From NCBI GenBank assembly GCA_017472605.1, contig JAFUPV010000038.1:62001-126000 (forward strand): DNA of 64,000 bases, given 5' to 3'. Shown piece by piece: positions 8,696 to 16,371 of the stretch. The position numbers and the translations under genes were made by a program. This stretch comes from Lachnospiraceae bacterium (GTDB taxonomy: Bacteria > Bacillota > Clostridia > Lachnospirales > Lachnospiraceae). Every line of letters begins with the position of its first letter. Position 1 is the stretch's first letter. The notes beneath the pieces are model-generated. The model was not told where the DNA came from, made no database searches, and was given only the letters and a program-made list of their open reading frames with translations.

Positions 8696-9442
8696 ATGTC
8701 AGGACATTCCAAATTTGCCAATATCAAGCACAAGAAAGAAAAGAACGATGCTGCCAAGGGAAAAATCTTTACCCGGATCGGCCGTGAGATTGCTGTTGCA
8801 GTAAAGGAAGGCGGAGCAGATCCGGCCAATAACAGCAAGCTGCGTGATGTTGTTGCAAAGGCGAAAGCAAACAACATGCCAAACGACACCATTGACAGAA
8901 GTATCAAGAAGGCAGCCGGTGATGCGAACACCGCAAACTACGAGGCAATTACCTATGAAGGATATGGCCCCAACGGTACCGCGATCATCGTTGAGACGCT
9001 GACGGACAACCGTAACCGTACTGCTTCCAATGTCCGCAATGCTTTTACCAAGGGTAACGGAAATGTAGGAACAAACGGATGCGTTTCCTTTATGTTTGAC
9101 AAGAAGGGTCAGATCATCATCGACAAAGAAGAGTGCGAGATGGAAGCAGATGATCTGATGATGATTGCGCTGGATGCCGGCGCGGAGGATTTTGCGGATG
9201 AGGAAGACTGCTATGAGGTTTACACCGATCCGGACAGCTTCTCCGAGGTAAGAGAAGCGCTGGAGAAGGAGGGAATTCCGATGGCAAGTGCTGAGGTGAC
9301 AATGATTCCCCAGACCTATGTGGATCTGACAACGGCTCAGGACATCAAGATGATGAACCGTATCCTGGATCTCCTTGATGAGGATGACGACGTGCAGGAA
9401 GTGTACCACAACTGGAATGAGCCGGATGAGGACGAAGAATAA
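8696..9442 (+). CDS. yebC: YebC/PmpR family protein (TACO1-like)
   Basis: Conserved cytoplasmic protein of the YebC/TACO1 family. It was long annotated as a transcription regulator. Relatives have also been tied to translation of proline-rich stretches. The N-terminus [20 protein letters not shown] is diagnostic (most family members read SGHSKWANIKH). The rest matches the three-domain family: [30 protein letters not shown], and an acidic C-terminus. Length of 248 residues is normal. AAAGGAG lies about 9 bases before the ATG. It is a single gene with its own promoter and a strong terminator at 9472. Confidence 0.96.
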   Translation: MSGHSKFANIKHKKEKNDAAKGKIFTRIGREIAVAVKEGGADPANNSKLRDVVAKAKANNMPNDTIDRSIKKAAGDANTANYEAITYEGYGPNGTAIIVETLTDNRNRTASNVRNAFTKGNGNVGTNGCVSFMFDKKGQIIIDKEECEMEADDLMMIALDAGAEDFADEEDCYEVYTDPDSFSEVREALEKEGIPMASAEVTMIPQTYVDLTTAQDIKMMNRILDLLDEDDDVQEVYHNWNEPDEDEE

Positions 9443-9471
9443 TTTTACGAAAAACTGTACATTGTATTGAA

Positions 9472-9510
9472 AGAAATGCAGGAAATGGATTGACATTTCC
9501 TGCATTTTCA
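9472..9510 (+). terminator. Terminator after yebC
   Basis: GAAATGCAGGAAAT pairs with ATTTCCTGCATTTTC around a short loop. The loop also carries the -35 box of the next promoter. Confidence 0.88.
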
Positions 9511-9558
9511 ACTAGAATTTAATCAGCGCGATTCGTATGCGGATGAGCGAAACGTTTC
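9490..9558 (+). promoter_or_regulatory. eda-kdgK promoter with LacI-type operator
   Basis: TTGACA (9490-9495) and TAGAAT (9513-9518) are exactly 17 bases apart. The -35 box lies inside the yebC terminator loop. Downstream, GAAACGTTTC (9549-9558) is a perfect palindrome with a central CG, the hallmark of LacI-family operators, placed where a repressor would block elongation or initiation. A KdgR-like or CcpA-like regulator is possible. Confidence 0.6.
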
Positions 9559-9600
9559 CGTTTAGCGGAAGATGAAATGATGGAAAGAGAGGAATTCACC

Positions 9601-10248
9601 ATGAAAAAGGAAGAGGTTATTTCCAGAATGAAGGAAGAGTGCCTTGTTGCCGTTGTTCGTGCAGAGAGCAAAGAGCAGGGCGAGAAGGTAATTGATGCGA
9701 TCATTGAAGGCGGCATCAATTATATCGAGATCACAATGACAGTACCGGGCGCTGTTGATATCATCAAGGCTATGGTTGAGAAGTACAAGAGCAATCCGAA
9801 GGTTGTGATCGGTGCAGGTACCGTTCTGGATCCGGAGACAGCAAGAGCCGTGATTCTTGCCGGTGCAGCTTATGTGGTAAGCCCGGGACTGAATGTTGAA
9901 ACAATTAAGCTCTGCAATCGCTACAGAGTACCGTGTCTGCCGGGTGTAATGACCCCGACCGAGGCAATTACCGCTCTGGAAGCCGGCTGTGATATCATCA
10001 AGGTATTCCCGGGCAACATTGTTGGACCGGCTGCCATCAGCTCCTTCAAGGGACCGCTTCCTCAGGGTGAGTTCATGCCGTCCGGCGGTGTAGCTGTTGA
10101 CAATGTTGACAAGTGGCTCAAGGCCGGTGCCTGTGCAATCGGAACCGGTTCCAACCTGACTGCTGGCGCAAAGAAGGGCGACTATGCCGCTGTTACCGCG
10201 ACTGCAAGAGAGTTTGTTGAGGCAGTTGCTGCATACCGTAATAAATAA
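9601..10248 (+). CDS. eda: 2-keto-3-deoxy-6-phosphogluconate / 4-hydroxy-2-oxoglutarate aldolase
   Basis: Class I aldolase that cleaves KDPG to pyruvate and glyceraldehyde 3-phosphate, the last step of uronate and Entner-Doudoroff catabolism. The sequence shows VAVVRAES, EGGINYIEITM, VIGAGTVLDPETARAVILAGA, PGVMTPTEA and DIIKVFPGN, whose lysine forms the Schiff base. The 215-residue form starting at ATG 9601 follows GAGAGG, and an in-frame ATG at 9577 lacks a site. Codon use is strongly biased (AAG, GTT, GGT), which suggests high expression. It is co-directional with kdgK, with a 95-base gap and no terminator between. Confidence 0.96.
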   Translation: MKKEEVISRMKEECLVAVVRAESKEQGEKVIDAIIEGGINYIEITMTVPGAVDIIKAMVEKYKSNPKVVIGAGTVLDPETARAVILAGAAYVVSPGLNVETIKLCNRYRVPCLPGVMTPTEAITALEAGCDIIKVFPGNIVGPAAISSFKGPLPQGEFMPSGGVAVDNVDKWLKAGACAIGTGSNLTAGAKKGDYAAVTATAREFVEAVAAYRNK

Positions 10249-10343
10249 TCGGCAAATTCGGATCGTTTCTGTGACTGGTTTGGAATTGAGCCGGAAAGAA
10301 TAAAGAAAGATGACAGCGCGATAAGGCGCGAATGGAGGAAAAA

Positions 10344-11375
10344 ATGGCAAGAGTAATTACCATGGGTGAGATCATGCTGAGACTGTCCACCCCGAACAAC
10401 GAGAAGTTTATTCAGGCAGATGAGTTTGATATCAACTACGGCGGCGGAGAAGCAAACGTAGCAGTTTCTCTGGCTAACTATGGTCATGATGCGGCATTCG
10501 TTACCAAGGTTCCGAAGAACCCGATCGGTGAGTGCGCCATCGCAGCGCTGAGAAAGTACGGCGTTGATACAAAGAACATCGCAAAGGGCGGCGAGAGACT
10601 TGGAATTTACTTCCTTGAGACCGGTTCCGCAATGAGAGCTTCCAACGTTGTTTACGACAGAGCTCATTCTTCGATTTCTACTGCAACTGCAGATGATTTT
10701 GATTTTGATAAGATTTTTGAGGGTGCTGACTGGTTCCACTTTACCGGTATCACTCCGGCTGTATCCGATGCTGCTGCCGAGCTGACCGAGATTGCCTGCA
10801 AGGCTGCAAAGGCTCACGGCGTAAAGGTTTCCTGTGACTTAAACTTCCGTAAGAAGCTGTGGTCTTCTGAGAAGGCTCAGAAGGTTATGTCCAACCTGAT
10901 GCAGTACGTTGATGTCTGCATCGGAAACGAAGAGGATGCTGAGAAGGTTCTTGGCTTCAAGCCGGGCAACACAGATGTAACCAGCGGTTCTCTTGAGCTG
11001 GCAGGCTATGTTGATATCTTCAAGCAGATGGTTGAGAAGTTCAACTTCGAGTATGTGATCAGCTCCCTGAGAGAGTCCTATTCCGCGTCCAACAATGGCT
11101 GGTCCGCATGCATCTATTCCAGAGATACTCAGGAGTTCTATCACTCCAGAAAGTACTCCATCAACCCGATCGTTGACCGTGTCGGCGGCGGCGATTCCTT
11201 CGCAGCAGGTGTGATCTGCGGCTTTGTTGATGGCAAGGACTTCAAGAGCGCTCTTGAGTTCGGTGTAGCTGCTTCTGCACTGAAGCACACCATTCCTGGC
11301 GACTTCAACCTGGTAACCAGAGCAGATGTAGACAATCTGGCAGGCGGAGACGGCAGCGGAAGAGTTCAGAGATAA
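10344..11375 (+). CDS. kdgK: 2-keto-3-deoxygluconate kinase (PfkB family sugar kinase)
   Basis: Phosphorylates 2-keto-3-deoxygluconate to KDPG, the substrate of the upstream aldolase. PfkB signatures are clear: an N-terminal MGEIMLRLSTP and YGGGEANVAVSLANYG, and the C-terminal DRVGGGDSFAAGVICG with the catalytic Asp in the anion-hole motif. Length of 343 residues fits bacterial KdgK. The ATG at 10344 follows GGAGG by 5 bases, and the ATG at 10332 overlaps that site. Codon bias matches eda. The pair would finish breakdown of the unsaturated galacturonate released by the GH105 enzyme farther right. The substrate is assigned from similarity and pairing with eda. Confidence 0.92.
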   Translation: MARVITMGEIMLRLSTPNNEKFIQADEFDINYGGGEANVAVSLANYGHDAAFVTKVPKNPIGECAIAALRKYGVDTKNIAKGGERLGIYFLETGSAMRASNVVYDRAHSSISTATADDFDFDKIFEGADWFHFTGITPAVSDAAAELTEIACKAAKAHGVKVSCDLNFRKKLWSSEKAQKVMSNLMQYVDVCIGNEEDAEKVLGFKPGNTDVTSGSLELAGYVDIFKQMVEKFNFEYVISSLRESYSASNNGWSACIYSRDTQEFYHSRKYSINPIVDRVGGGDSFAAGVICGFVDGKDFKSALEFGVAASALKHTIPGDFNLVTRADVDNLAGGDGSGRVQR

Positions 11376-11397
11376 TCTTTTCTGTATGATCAGAATC

Positions 11398-11434
11398 GGG
11401 CATTGCAGTTTCGGCTGTAATGCCCTTTCTTTTC
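11398..11434 (+). terminator. Terminator after kdgK
   Basis: GGGCATTGCAG pairs with CTGTAATGCCC (one G-U pair) around TTTCGG and is followed by TTTCTTTT. Confidence 0.92.
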
Positions 11435-11466
11435 CGGCACAAAAATGATTATAGGTGAATTTGTGT

Positions 11467-11496
11467 TTGTGGAACAGGGCGGGGAACTGGTATACT
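11467..11496 (+). promoter_or_regulatory. Promoter ahead of the small ORF and CD3324-like gene
   Basis: TTGTGG (11467-11472) and TATACT (11491-11496), 18 bases apart. A transcript from here would carry a 90-base leader, the 34-codon ORF at 11590 and the gene at 11766. Confidence 0.5.
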
Positions 11497-11589
11497 GGAA
11501 CAAGTTTGACAGGAATGTCAGCGGCCGCCTTGTTCGAAGAAACCGTTTACCATGTATTTTTACAAAAAGAAAGATAAGGAGATGAGCAG

Positions 11590-11694
11590 ATGTATATAAG
11601 TTATAAGAGAATGTTTGGAGATTCCAAAGCTTTACCCATGCAGGACAGTAGAATAGCAACATATTTGCATGGGAAGAGGACCGTGACGATCTGA
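11590..11694 (+). CDS. Possible 34-residue peptide
   Basis: A short frame from ATG 11590 to TGA 11694 has an excellent ribosome site, AAGGAG, 8 bases upstream. The predicted peptide begins MYISYKRMFGDSK and is basic, with no membrane segment. It lies between the promoter at 11467 and the CD3324-like gene. It could be a leader peptide, a small protein or chance. The strong site is the only direct support. Confidence 0.35.
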   Translation: MYISYKRMFGDSKALPMQDSRIATYLHGKRTVTI

Positions 11695-11765
11695 TTTCCG
11701 CGGTTATGTTGCAGCGTCTGCTGTTCTGAACCTTAGACGAATTACAGACAAAGGGGACGAACGTC

Positions 11766-12023
11766 GTGAGATATATCAATGCAGCAGATGTACTGCCAGA
11801 GAAGCTGGTAGAAGAAATATCAGAATATGTAAATGGAGAATTGCTTTATATCCCTGCCAGAGAGTCGAAATGCGCCTGGGGAGAAAAGAGCGGTTCCAGA
11901 CAGTATTACGAGGAACGTAACAGAAAGATCCGGGATGCCTATCAGAGCGGGAAACTGATCAAGGAACTGGCACTGGAATTTCAGTTATCCTATGAGACAA
12001 TTCGAAAAATCATACGAAAATGA
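11766..12023 (+). CDS. CD3324 family protein (Mor-like helix-turn-helix)
   Basis: An 85-residue protein resembling the CD3324 family of clostridia, which is related to the Mor transcription activator fold. The N-terminal half (NAADVLPEKLVEEISEYVNG then LLYIPARES) and the C-terminal helix-turn-helix (KELALEFQLSYETIRKIIRK) match the family layout. The start is GTG at 11766 with AAAGGGGAC upstream. No ATG is available in a suitable place. It is followed at once by a terminator. Target genes are unknown. DNA binding is inferred from the helix-turn-helix. Confidence 0.8.
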   Translation: MRYINAADVLPEKLVEEISEYVNGELLYIPARESKCAWGEKSGSRQYYEERNRKIRDAYQSGKLIKELALEFQLSYETIRKIIRK

Positions 12024-12027
12024 GTGG

Positions 12028-12064
12028 GCAGCCATCCGACACGATGCGGGTGGCTGCTCTTTGT
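12028..12064 (+). terminator. Terminator after the CD3324-like gene
   Basis: GCAGCCATCCG pairs with the GGGTGGCTGC arm and is followed by TCTTT. Confidence 0.8.
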
Positions 12065-12090
12065 GATGCCAGGAGTTCTTCATGATATCA

Positions 12091-12119
12091 TTGAAAAAAG
12101 AAAGTGACCGTGGTAAGAT
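12091..12119 (+). promoter_or_regulatory. Promoter of the SagB-type gene trio
   Basis: TTGAAA (12091-12096) and TAAGAT (12114-12119) with a 17-base spacer, 48 bases before the first start codon. Confidence 0.6.
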
Positions 12120-12167
12120 AGATACATGAAAGTTCAGGCATGACGAAAAGAAATTTGAGGAGGCAGT

Positions 12168-12761
12168 ATGAAGGAAACGAAATTACAGGAGGAAAGGACA
12201 CAGACTTGTGAAACGAAAGGAGGAAAAAGGAAAAAATGGAAGGCTCTTGCTGCGTTTGTGCTGGCTGCGGCTGCCGCTCTGGAGCTTTATACCTTTGGCA
12301 TTCCCATCCCCGCAGGAACAACGCTGACCGCTTCTTCCTACCGGATCGGCGAGGAGACGATCGCGCAGGCAACGGTAACGCTGGATGGCTGCGCCTGGAT
12401 CCGTCTTGGACGGGAGGATGTGTTTAAAGGAACGGTTACTGTTGCGGAGGAAGGAGAGGTCAGTGAGAAAATGACTGCAGTAACAGGAGATGGAGCCATT
12501 TATCTGTTGTTTGCTTCCTCCAAACCGGAAGACTACAACAATTATCAGGCCGTAGCTTACTCAAAATCCCCTTTCTGGAAATCATTTGGCATTGACATGG
12601 AAGCGGAAACAGGTGTTCTTTTCGGCGACGGAACAAAGGTTGTAACCTGTCCGGAGGTGACAAAGGAAGAGCTGAGCGAGCGGAACAATGAGCTGCGCCG
12701 CAGTGCCGGATGGCCGATGGAACTGTTGGAGCAGGAGACAGAGGAGAGTGGTGCAGAATGA
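12168..12761 (+). CDS. Membrane-anchored or secreted protein of unknown function
   Basis: I do not recognise a family. The 197-residue protein has a basic, polar N-terminus (about residues 1-26), then one hydrophobic segment (ALAAFVLAAAAALELYTFGI) that would act as a signal anchor. The rest looks like a small beta-rich outer domain, with TASSYRIGEETIAQATVTLD and repeated short strands, ending in an acidic tail. A strong GAGGAGG site precedes the ATG. Its stop overlaps the start of the SagB-like gene (ATGA), so the two are translationally coupled and may work together. The large charged N-terminal tail suggests an anchored type II orientation rather than free secretion. Confidence 0.75.
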   Translation: MKETKLQEERTQTCETKGGKRKKWKALAAFVLAAAAALELYTFGIPIPAGTTLTASSYRIGEETIAQATVTLDGCAWIRLGREDVFKGTVTVAEEGEVSEKMTAVTGDGAIYLLFASSKPEDYNNYQAVAYSKSPFWKSFGIDMEAETGVLFGDGTKVVTCPEVTKEELSERNNELRRSAGWPMELLEQETEESGAE

Positions 12762-13522
12762 GTCAGGAAACCATGAAAAACAGAACGCTGTTATATGCTT
12801 ACGGGGAAACACGCGGACCGCAGTCGGATCAGGCGCTGGGGTATCCGCAGCCGCCGTTTACCGCAAAGAAAGGGGAGCGGGAGAAAATCAGTCTTCCGAC
12901 CGATCTTCAGGGAGTGATTACCTGCAACGATTTTTATCAGCTGGTGACGGGACGAAAGAGCAGTCGTCTCTACGAAGAGGATCCGCTGTGTCTGAAAGAG
13001 CTGTCCTATCTGCTCTGGATGACGCAGGGAGTAAAAGAAATGGCCGGTGTTGCCCACCGGGTGACGCTGCGCAATGTCCCGTCAGCTGGCGCGCGTCATG
13101 CGCTTGAGACCTATGTGTTCGTGAACCGTGTGGAGGAGCTGGAAGCGGGATGCTACCACTATCTGCCAGAGGAACATGGGCTGGAACGTATCTCCCAGGA
13201 TCCCCAGCAGATTGCAAAACTGAGCGCTGCATATTGTGGTCAGACCTTCTTCGGCGGCAGTGCCGTCGCTTTTGTCTGGACGGCAGTTCCTTACCGGATG
13301 GAGTGGCGGTATGGAACCATGGCAGAGAAGCTGATTCTGCTGGATGCCGGTCATGTGTGTCAGAACCTCTATCTGGCTGCCGGATCCATCGGCTGCGGTG
13401 TCTGTGCCATTGGTGCCTATGAGCAGGATAAGGCGGATGAGCTGCTGGGACTTCTGGAGACGAGAGGACAGGAACGGGAAGAAGAGATGGTTGTGTATGC
13501 GGCATCGGTGGGAAGGAAATGA
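12758..13522 (+). CDS. SagB/ThcOx-type nitroreductase-fold oxidoreductase
   Basis: FMN-dependent oxidoreductase of the SagB/ThcOx branch of the nitroreductase fold. Recognised relatives oxidise azolines in RiPP maturation, but many stand-alone members have unknown substrates. Visible landmarks are the N-terminal GRKSSRLYEEDPLCLKELSY segment (FMN phosphate contact), PSAGARHALETYV and the C-terminal AGHVCQNLYLAAGSIGCGVC. Length of 254 residues fits the single-domain form. No cyclodehydratase, YcaO protein or precursor peptide is nearby, so a RiPP role is not supported. It overlaps the upstream membrane protein by 4 bases and the GNAT gene follows, forming a tight trio. Confidence 0.85.
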   Translation: MSQETMKNRTLLYAYGETRGPQSDQALGYPQPPFTAKKGEREKISLPTDLQGVITCNDFYQLVTGRKSSRLYEEDPLCLKELSYLLWMTQGVKEMAGVAHRVTLRNVPSAGARHALETYVFVNRVEELEAGCYHYLPEEHGLERISQDPQQIAKLSAAYCGQTFFGGSAVAFVWTAVPYRMEWRYGTMAEKLILLDAGHVCQNLYLAAGSIGCGVCAIGAYEQDKADELLGLLETRGQEREEEMVVYAASVGRK

Positions 13523-13536
13523 AGAGGGAGTCAGGA

Positions 13537-14061
13537 ATGAGGCTTGAGACAGAAGATCTTGTTTTAAAAAACGGTATATTTCAGGATTGGAAATCGATGT
13601 ATGAAAACCTCTGGCGCCATGAGGAGAGTGCCAGATATATGCTCTGGCAGGTGACAGGGTCAGAAGAAGAGGCACAGATCCGAATGCAGAAATCCATTGA
13701 GCACCAGAAAAAGAATCCGCTGGCATATTTTGTTTATGAGAAGAAGAGCAGTCAGGCAATCGGGTTCGCCGGAATGATGAAAATTGCGGAAGGCGTTTAT
13801 GAAGACACGGGAATCGCGATTGGACCTTCCTTTATCGGTCGGGGATATGGAAAACAGATTCTGAATGCGCTGGTGAAGCAGGCATTTGAAGAACTGAATG
13901 CGGATCGCTTAGTCTGTTCCTGTCGATCGAAGAATGAGGCATCGAGAGGGATGCAGCTGGCCTGCGGGTTTACATACAGCCATTCAGAAGAGCGGGAGGA
14001 TGTGCGGAATGGGGAGAGGTATGTGTTGGATTTCTATCAATTGGATAGGCAGAAAAGATGA
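13537..14061 (+). CDS. GNAT family N-acetyltransferase
   Basis: Acetyl-CoA dependent acyltransferase of the RimJ/RimL-like GNAT group. The fold is shown by the N-terminal MRLETEDLVLK, the central IGFAGMMKIAEG strand, the acetyl-CoA loop IGRGYGKQILNALVKQAF and CSCRSKNEASRGMQLACGF. The 174-residue product is typical. ATG 13537 is preferred since GGGAG sits about 8 bases upstream. The in-frame ATG at 13519 overlaps the previous stop but has its purine run too close. The acceptor (protein, amino acid or antibiotic) cannot be told. Confidence 0.85.
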   Translation: MRLETEDLVLKNGIFQDWKSMYENLWRHEESARYMLWQVTGSEEEAQIRMQKSIEHQKKNPLAYFVYEKKSSQAIGFAGMMKIAEGVYEDTGIAIGPSFIGRGYGKQILNALVKQAFEELNADRLVCSCRSKNEASRGMQLACGFTYSHSEEREDVRNGERYVLDFYQLDRQKR

Positions 14062-14166
14062 AAAAAGAATTGCATAATATCTATCGATGGGTATGTATTG
14101 CTGATGAAAAATGAGCATGAAATAAACGGATTCGGAATGTAGTTTTAAGAGTGAAAAAGGAACTGC

Positions 14167-14196
14167 TTGACAAAGCCCCCCCTGCTGTGGTATTTT
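14167..14196 (+). promoter_or_regulatory. Promoter of the ABC-F gene with long leader
   Basis: TTGACA (14167-14172) and TATTTT (14191-14196), 18 bases apart, about 395 bases before the coding start at 14591. Confidence 0.6.
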
Positions 14197-14250
14197 AACA
14201 GAGGAAGAAAGGACCGGAACGTGAAAAACTGCCGGTAGAGAGGTGAAGGA

Positions 14251-14262
14251 ATGTTAAACTGA
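14251..14262 (+). CDS. Three-codon upstream ORF (Met-Leu-Asn) in the ABC-F leader
   Basis: ATG TTA AAC TGA is preceded by GAGAGGTGAAGGA, a good ribosome site at correct distance. Very short upstream ORFs are known in leaders of antibiotic-resistance ABC-F genes, where a drug-stalled ribosome switches the leader to its read-through form. The ORF is real as sequence. That it is translated is inferred. Confidence 0.5.
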   Translation: MLN

Positions 14263-14590
14263 TCAGATTTGGATGTAATTGTATTACAGAAACCTGTTCG
14301 CAGGTTTTGTTTGCGTGTTCCGAATTGATCAGCTGCACAGACCTTACCCTATTAATGAAATAGGTTTCTTTGTGTATGAATCGGTTTTCGGCGACGAAGA
14401 CCGATTTTTTTTGACAGAAAAGCTTTGGGTGACCAGCCTGCTGGTTGAAACCTGTTAGTGAATGCTTCCGGACAGAAATCCGGGAAGGTGATGGCAGAGA
14501 GAAAACGAAGCTTGCTTTCGCGAAACTTCGTGAAGCAGAAGCAGTGGATCGGAATGGAACGGCAAACCTGTGAACGGAACAGGAGGCCAT
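14263..14590 (+). promoter_or_regulatory. Attenuator-type leader of the ABC-F gene
   Basis: Between the short ORF and the gene lie successive hairpins. The first is 14289-14312 (AAACCTG / CAGGTTT around TTCG, then a T-rich tail). The second is near 14346-14370 (CCTATT / AATAGG followed by TTTCTTT). The third is a strong terminator at 14380-14412. A perfect ACCAGC-CT-GCTGGT stem follows near 14431-14444. The motif GAAACCTGTT occurs both in the first hairpin and at about 14447, which offers a way to form alternative pairings. No coding frame fits this stretch. Confidence 0.6.
14380..14412 (+). terminator. Intrinsic terminator inside the ABC-F leader
   Basis: ATCGGTTTTCG pairs with CGAAGACCGAT around GCGA and is followed by eight T. 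It lies between the promoter and the gene it serves, so it must be read through for expression. Confidence 0.88.
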
Positions 14591-16144
14591 ATGTTACAGA
14601 TTAAGAACTTGAATATTGTCCATAAAAAGGATCTTCACACGATTGTCACCGATTTCCGGTTCGTTCTGAATCCCGGTGAAAAAGCGGTATTGATCGGTGA
14701 AGAAGGAAACGGAAAGACAACGCTGCTGAAATGGATCTATGATCCTGCACTGGTTGAAGCGTATGCGGAGGTGACGGGAGAGCGGATCTGTACCGGAGAA
14801 CGGCTGGGGTATCTGCCCCAGGACTTGCCGGATTGGGACAGGGAAAAGACGCTGTATGAGTTTTTCAGTGAGGAGCCGATGTTTTGGGATCAGACGCCGA
14901 AGGAGCTGGGCGAGCTGGCGGGGAATCTAAAGCTGCCGGTGGAATTCTTCTATGGAGAACAGAAGATGGAAACGCTGTCCGGCGGTGAAAAAGTGAAGGC
15001 GCAGATGGCAAGGCTGCTGATGGCGCAGCCGACCATCATGCTTCTGGATGAACCATCCAATGACATTGATATTGAGACACTGGAATGGCTGGAGCGGCTG
15101 ATCCGGGACACAAAGCAGTCGGTTCTGTTCATCTCCCATGATGAAACGCTGATTGAACGGACGGCAAATGTGGTGATCCATATGGAGCAGCTGCGCAGGA
15201 AAACGACATGCCGCTATACCGTTGTCCGAACCAATTACCGGGAGTACCTGCGAAATCGAAACGCTGCTTTTGAAAAACAGGAACAGGAAGCGTTAAATGA
15301 GAAACGGGCGGAAAAAATCCGGGAAGAAAAATTTCGGAGAATCTATCAGTCGGTGGACCATGAGCTGAATACGATTACAAGGCAGAATCCTTCCGGAGGC
15401 CGACTGCTGAAAAAGAAAATGAAGGCAGTGAAATCACTGGAGCGGCGCTATGAGAGAGAAGCGGAAGACATGACGCAGATGCCGGAGTCGGAGGAGGCAA
15501 TCTTCTTCAAGTTTGGTGAGAAAATCCGGATACCGGCCGGAAAAGTGATTCTGGATTTTCATCGGGATCAGCTTACCTGTCCCGGTGATTCGGACGGCGC
15601 AGGAAGAGTTCTGGCAAAGAGTGTGGAACTGATCATCAGGGGACAGCAGAAAGTCTGCATCATTGGGCAGAACGGTGCCGGTAAGACAACGCTGATGAAA
15701 CAGATTGCAAAAGAGATGCTGGAAAGGACCGATATTCATGCGGAATACATGCCTCAGAACTATGAAGAGCTTCTGGATCTGGATGTGACGCCGATTGAAT
15801 TTCTCGATGACACCGGAGAGAAAGAAAAACGAACCATGATCCGGACCTATCTTGGTTCCATGAAATACACGGCAGACGAGATGAGTCATCCCATCGCCCA
15901 GCTGTCCGGAGGGCAGAAAGCGAAAATTCTGCTTCTGAAGATGAGCATGTCCGGTGCCGATGTGCTGATTCTGGACGAGCCGACACGTAATTTTTCCCCG
16001 CTGTCAAGTCCGGTGATCCGCGAAGTCCTTTCCTCCTATGGAGGAGTGATCATCAGCATATCCCATGACAGAAAGTATATCGATGAGGTTTGTGACCAGG
16101 TATACCGGCTGACTGCGGATGGGCTGGAGAAAATCAGTGACTGA
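14591..16144 (+). CDS. ABC-F ATPase, probable antibiotic resistance (ribosome protection) type
   Basis: Soluble twin-ATPase protein of 517 residues, the usual size of ribosome-protecting ABC-F factors, which remove drugs such as lincosamides, pleuromutilins and streptogramin A from the ribosome. Walker A motifs read GEEGNGKTT and GQNGAGKTT, and signatures are LSGGEKVKAQ and LSGGQKAKIL. The first ATPase has LLDEPSNDID instead of the usual DEPTNHLD and the second LDEPTRNFSPLS, a variation I associate with a clostridial CplR-like group. The linker between domains is long and helical (about residues 215-290). AGGAGG directly precedes the ATG. The attenuator leader supports a drug-inducible role, but the resistance spectrum cannot be predicted. 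Confidence 0.85.
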   Translation: MLQIKNLNIVHKKDLHTIVTDFRFVLNPGEKAVLIGEEGNGKTTLLKWIYDPALVEAYAEVTGERICTGERLGYLPQDLPDWDREKTLYEFFSEEPMFWDQTPKELGELAGNLKLPVEFFYGEQKMETLSGGEKVKAQMARLLMAQPTIMLLDEPSNDIDIETLEWLERLIRDTKQSVLFISHDETLIERTANVVIHMEQLRRKTTCRYTVVRTNYREYLRNRNAAFEKQEQEALNEKRAEKIREEKFRRIYQSVDHELNTITRQNPSGGRLLKKKMKAVKSLERRYEREAEDMTQMPESEEAIFFKFGEKIRIPAGKVILDFHRDQLTCPGDSDGAGRVLAKSVELIIRGQQKVCIIGQNGAGKTTLMKQIAKEMLERTDIHAEYMPQNYEELLDLDVTPIEFLDDTGEKEKRTMIRTYLGSMKYTADEMSHPIAQLSGGQKAKILLLKMSMSGADVLILDEPTRNFSPLSSPVIREVLSSYGGVIISISHDRKYIDEVCDQVYRLTADGLEKISD

Positions 16145-16172
16145 GACCGGTGTGATGGAATGAGAATCAGAT

Positions 16173-16210
16173 CAAATGTGTCAACGGCACATTTGGCTGG
16201 ATGGATAAAC
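16173..16210 (+). repeat. Dispersed palindromic element, copy 1
   Basis: CAAATGTG, a 7-base loop, CACATTTG, then a tail ending GGATGGATAAA. The 8-7-8 layout and tail match the copies at 16219, 25431 and 56838. It begins 28 bases after the ABC-F stop codon. Confidence 0.75.
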
Positions 16211-16218
16211 GAGCCGAC

Positions 16219-16254
16219 CGAATGTGTCACCGACATGTTTGTCTGAAGATACAA
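16219..16254 (+). repeat. Dispersed palindromic element, copy 2 (degenerate)
   Basis: CGAATGTG, loop TCACCGA, CATGTTTG, then TCTGAAGATACAA. Same 8-7-8 architecture as copy 1 with a more degenerate tail, in tandem 46 bases downstream of it. Confidence 0.65.
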
Positions 16255-16262
16255 GCGATGAA

Positions 16263-16307
16263 AAAACCGTCAGAAAATCGGGATAACGATATTTCTGACG
16301 GTTTTGC
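16263..16307. terminator. Bidirectional terminator between the ABC-F and SGNH genes
   Basis: AAAACCGTCAGAAA pairs with TTTCTGACGGTTTT around a loop of about 15 bases, with A and T runs at either end. Confidence 0.88.
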
Positions 16308-16371
16308 AGTTTAATGCAGGCAGAGAGCCGGATGAGTGGGACTGCGCACGCATCGCCGGGCGCCGCGATGA

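Noticed and set aside
12758-13522. A RiPP gene cluster around the SagB-type gene
   Set aside because: No precursor peptide, YcaO, E1-like or export gene is present within several kilobases.
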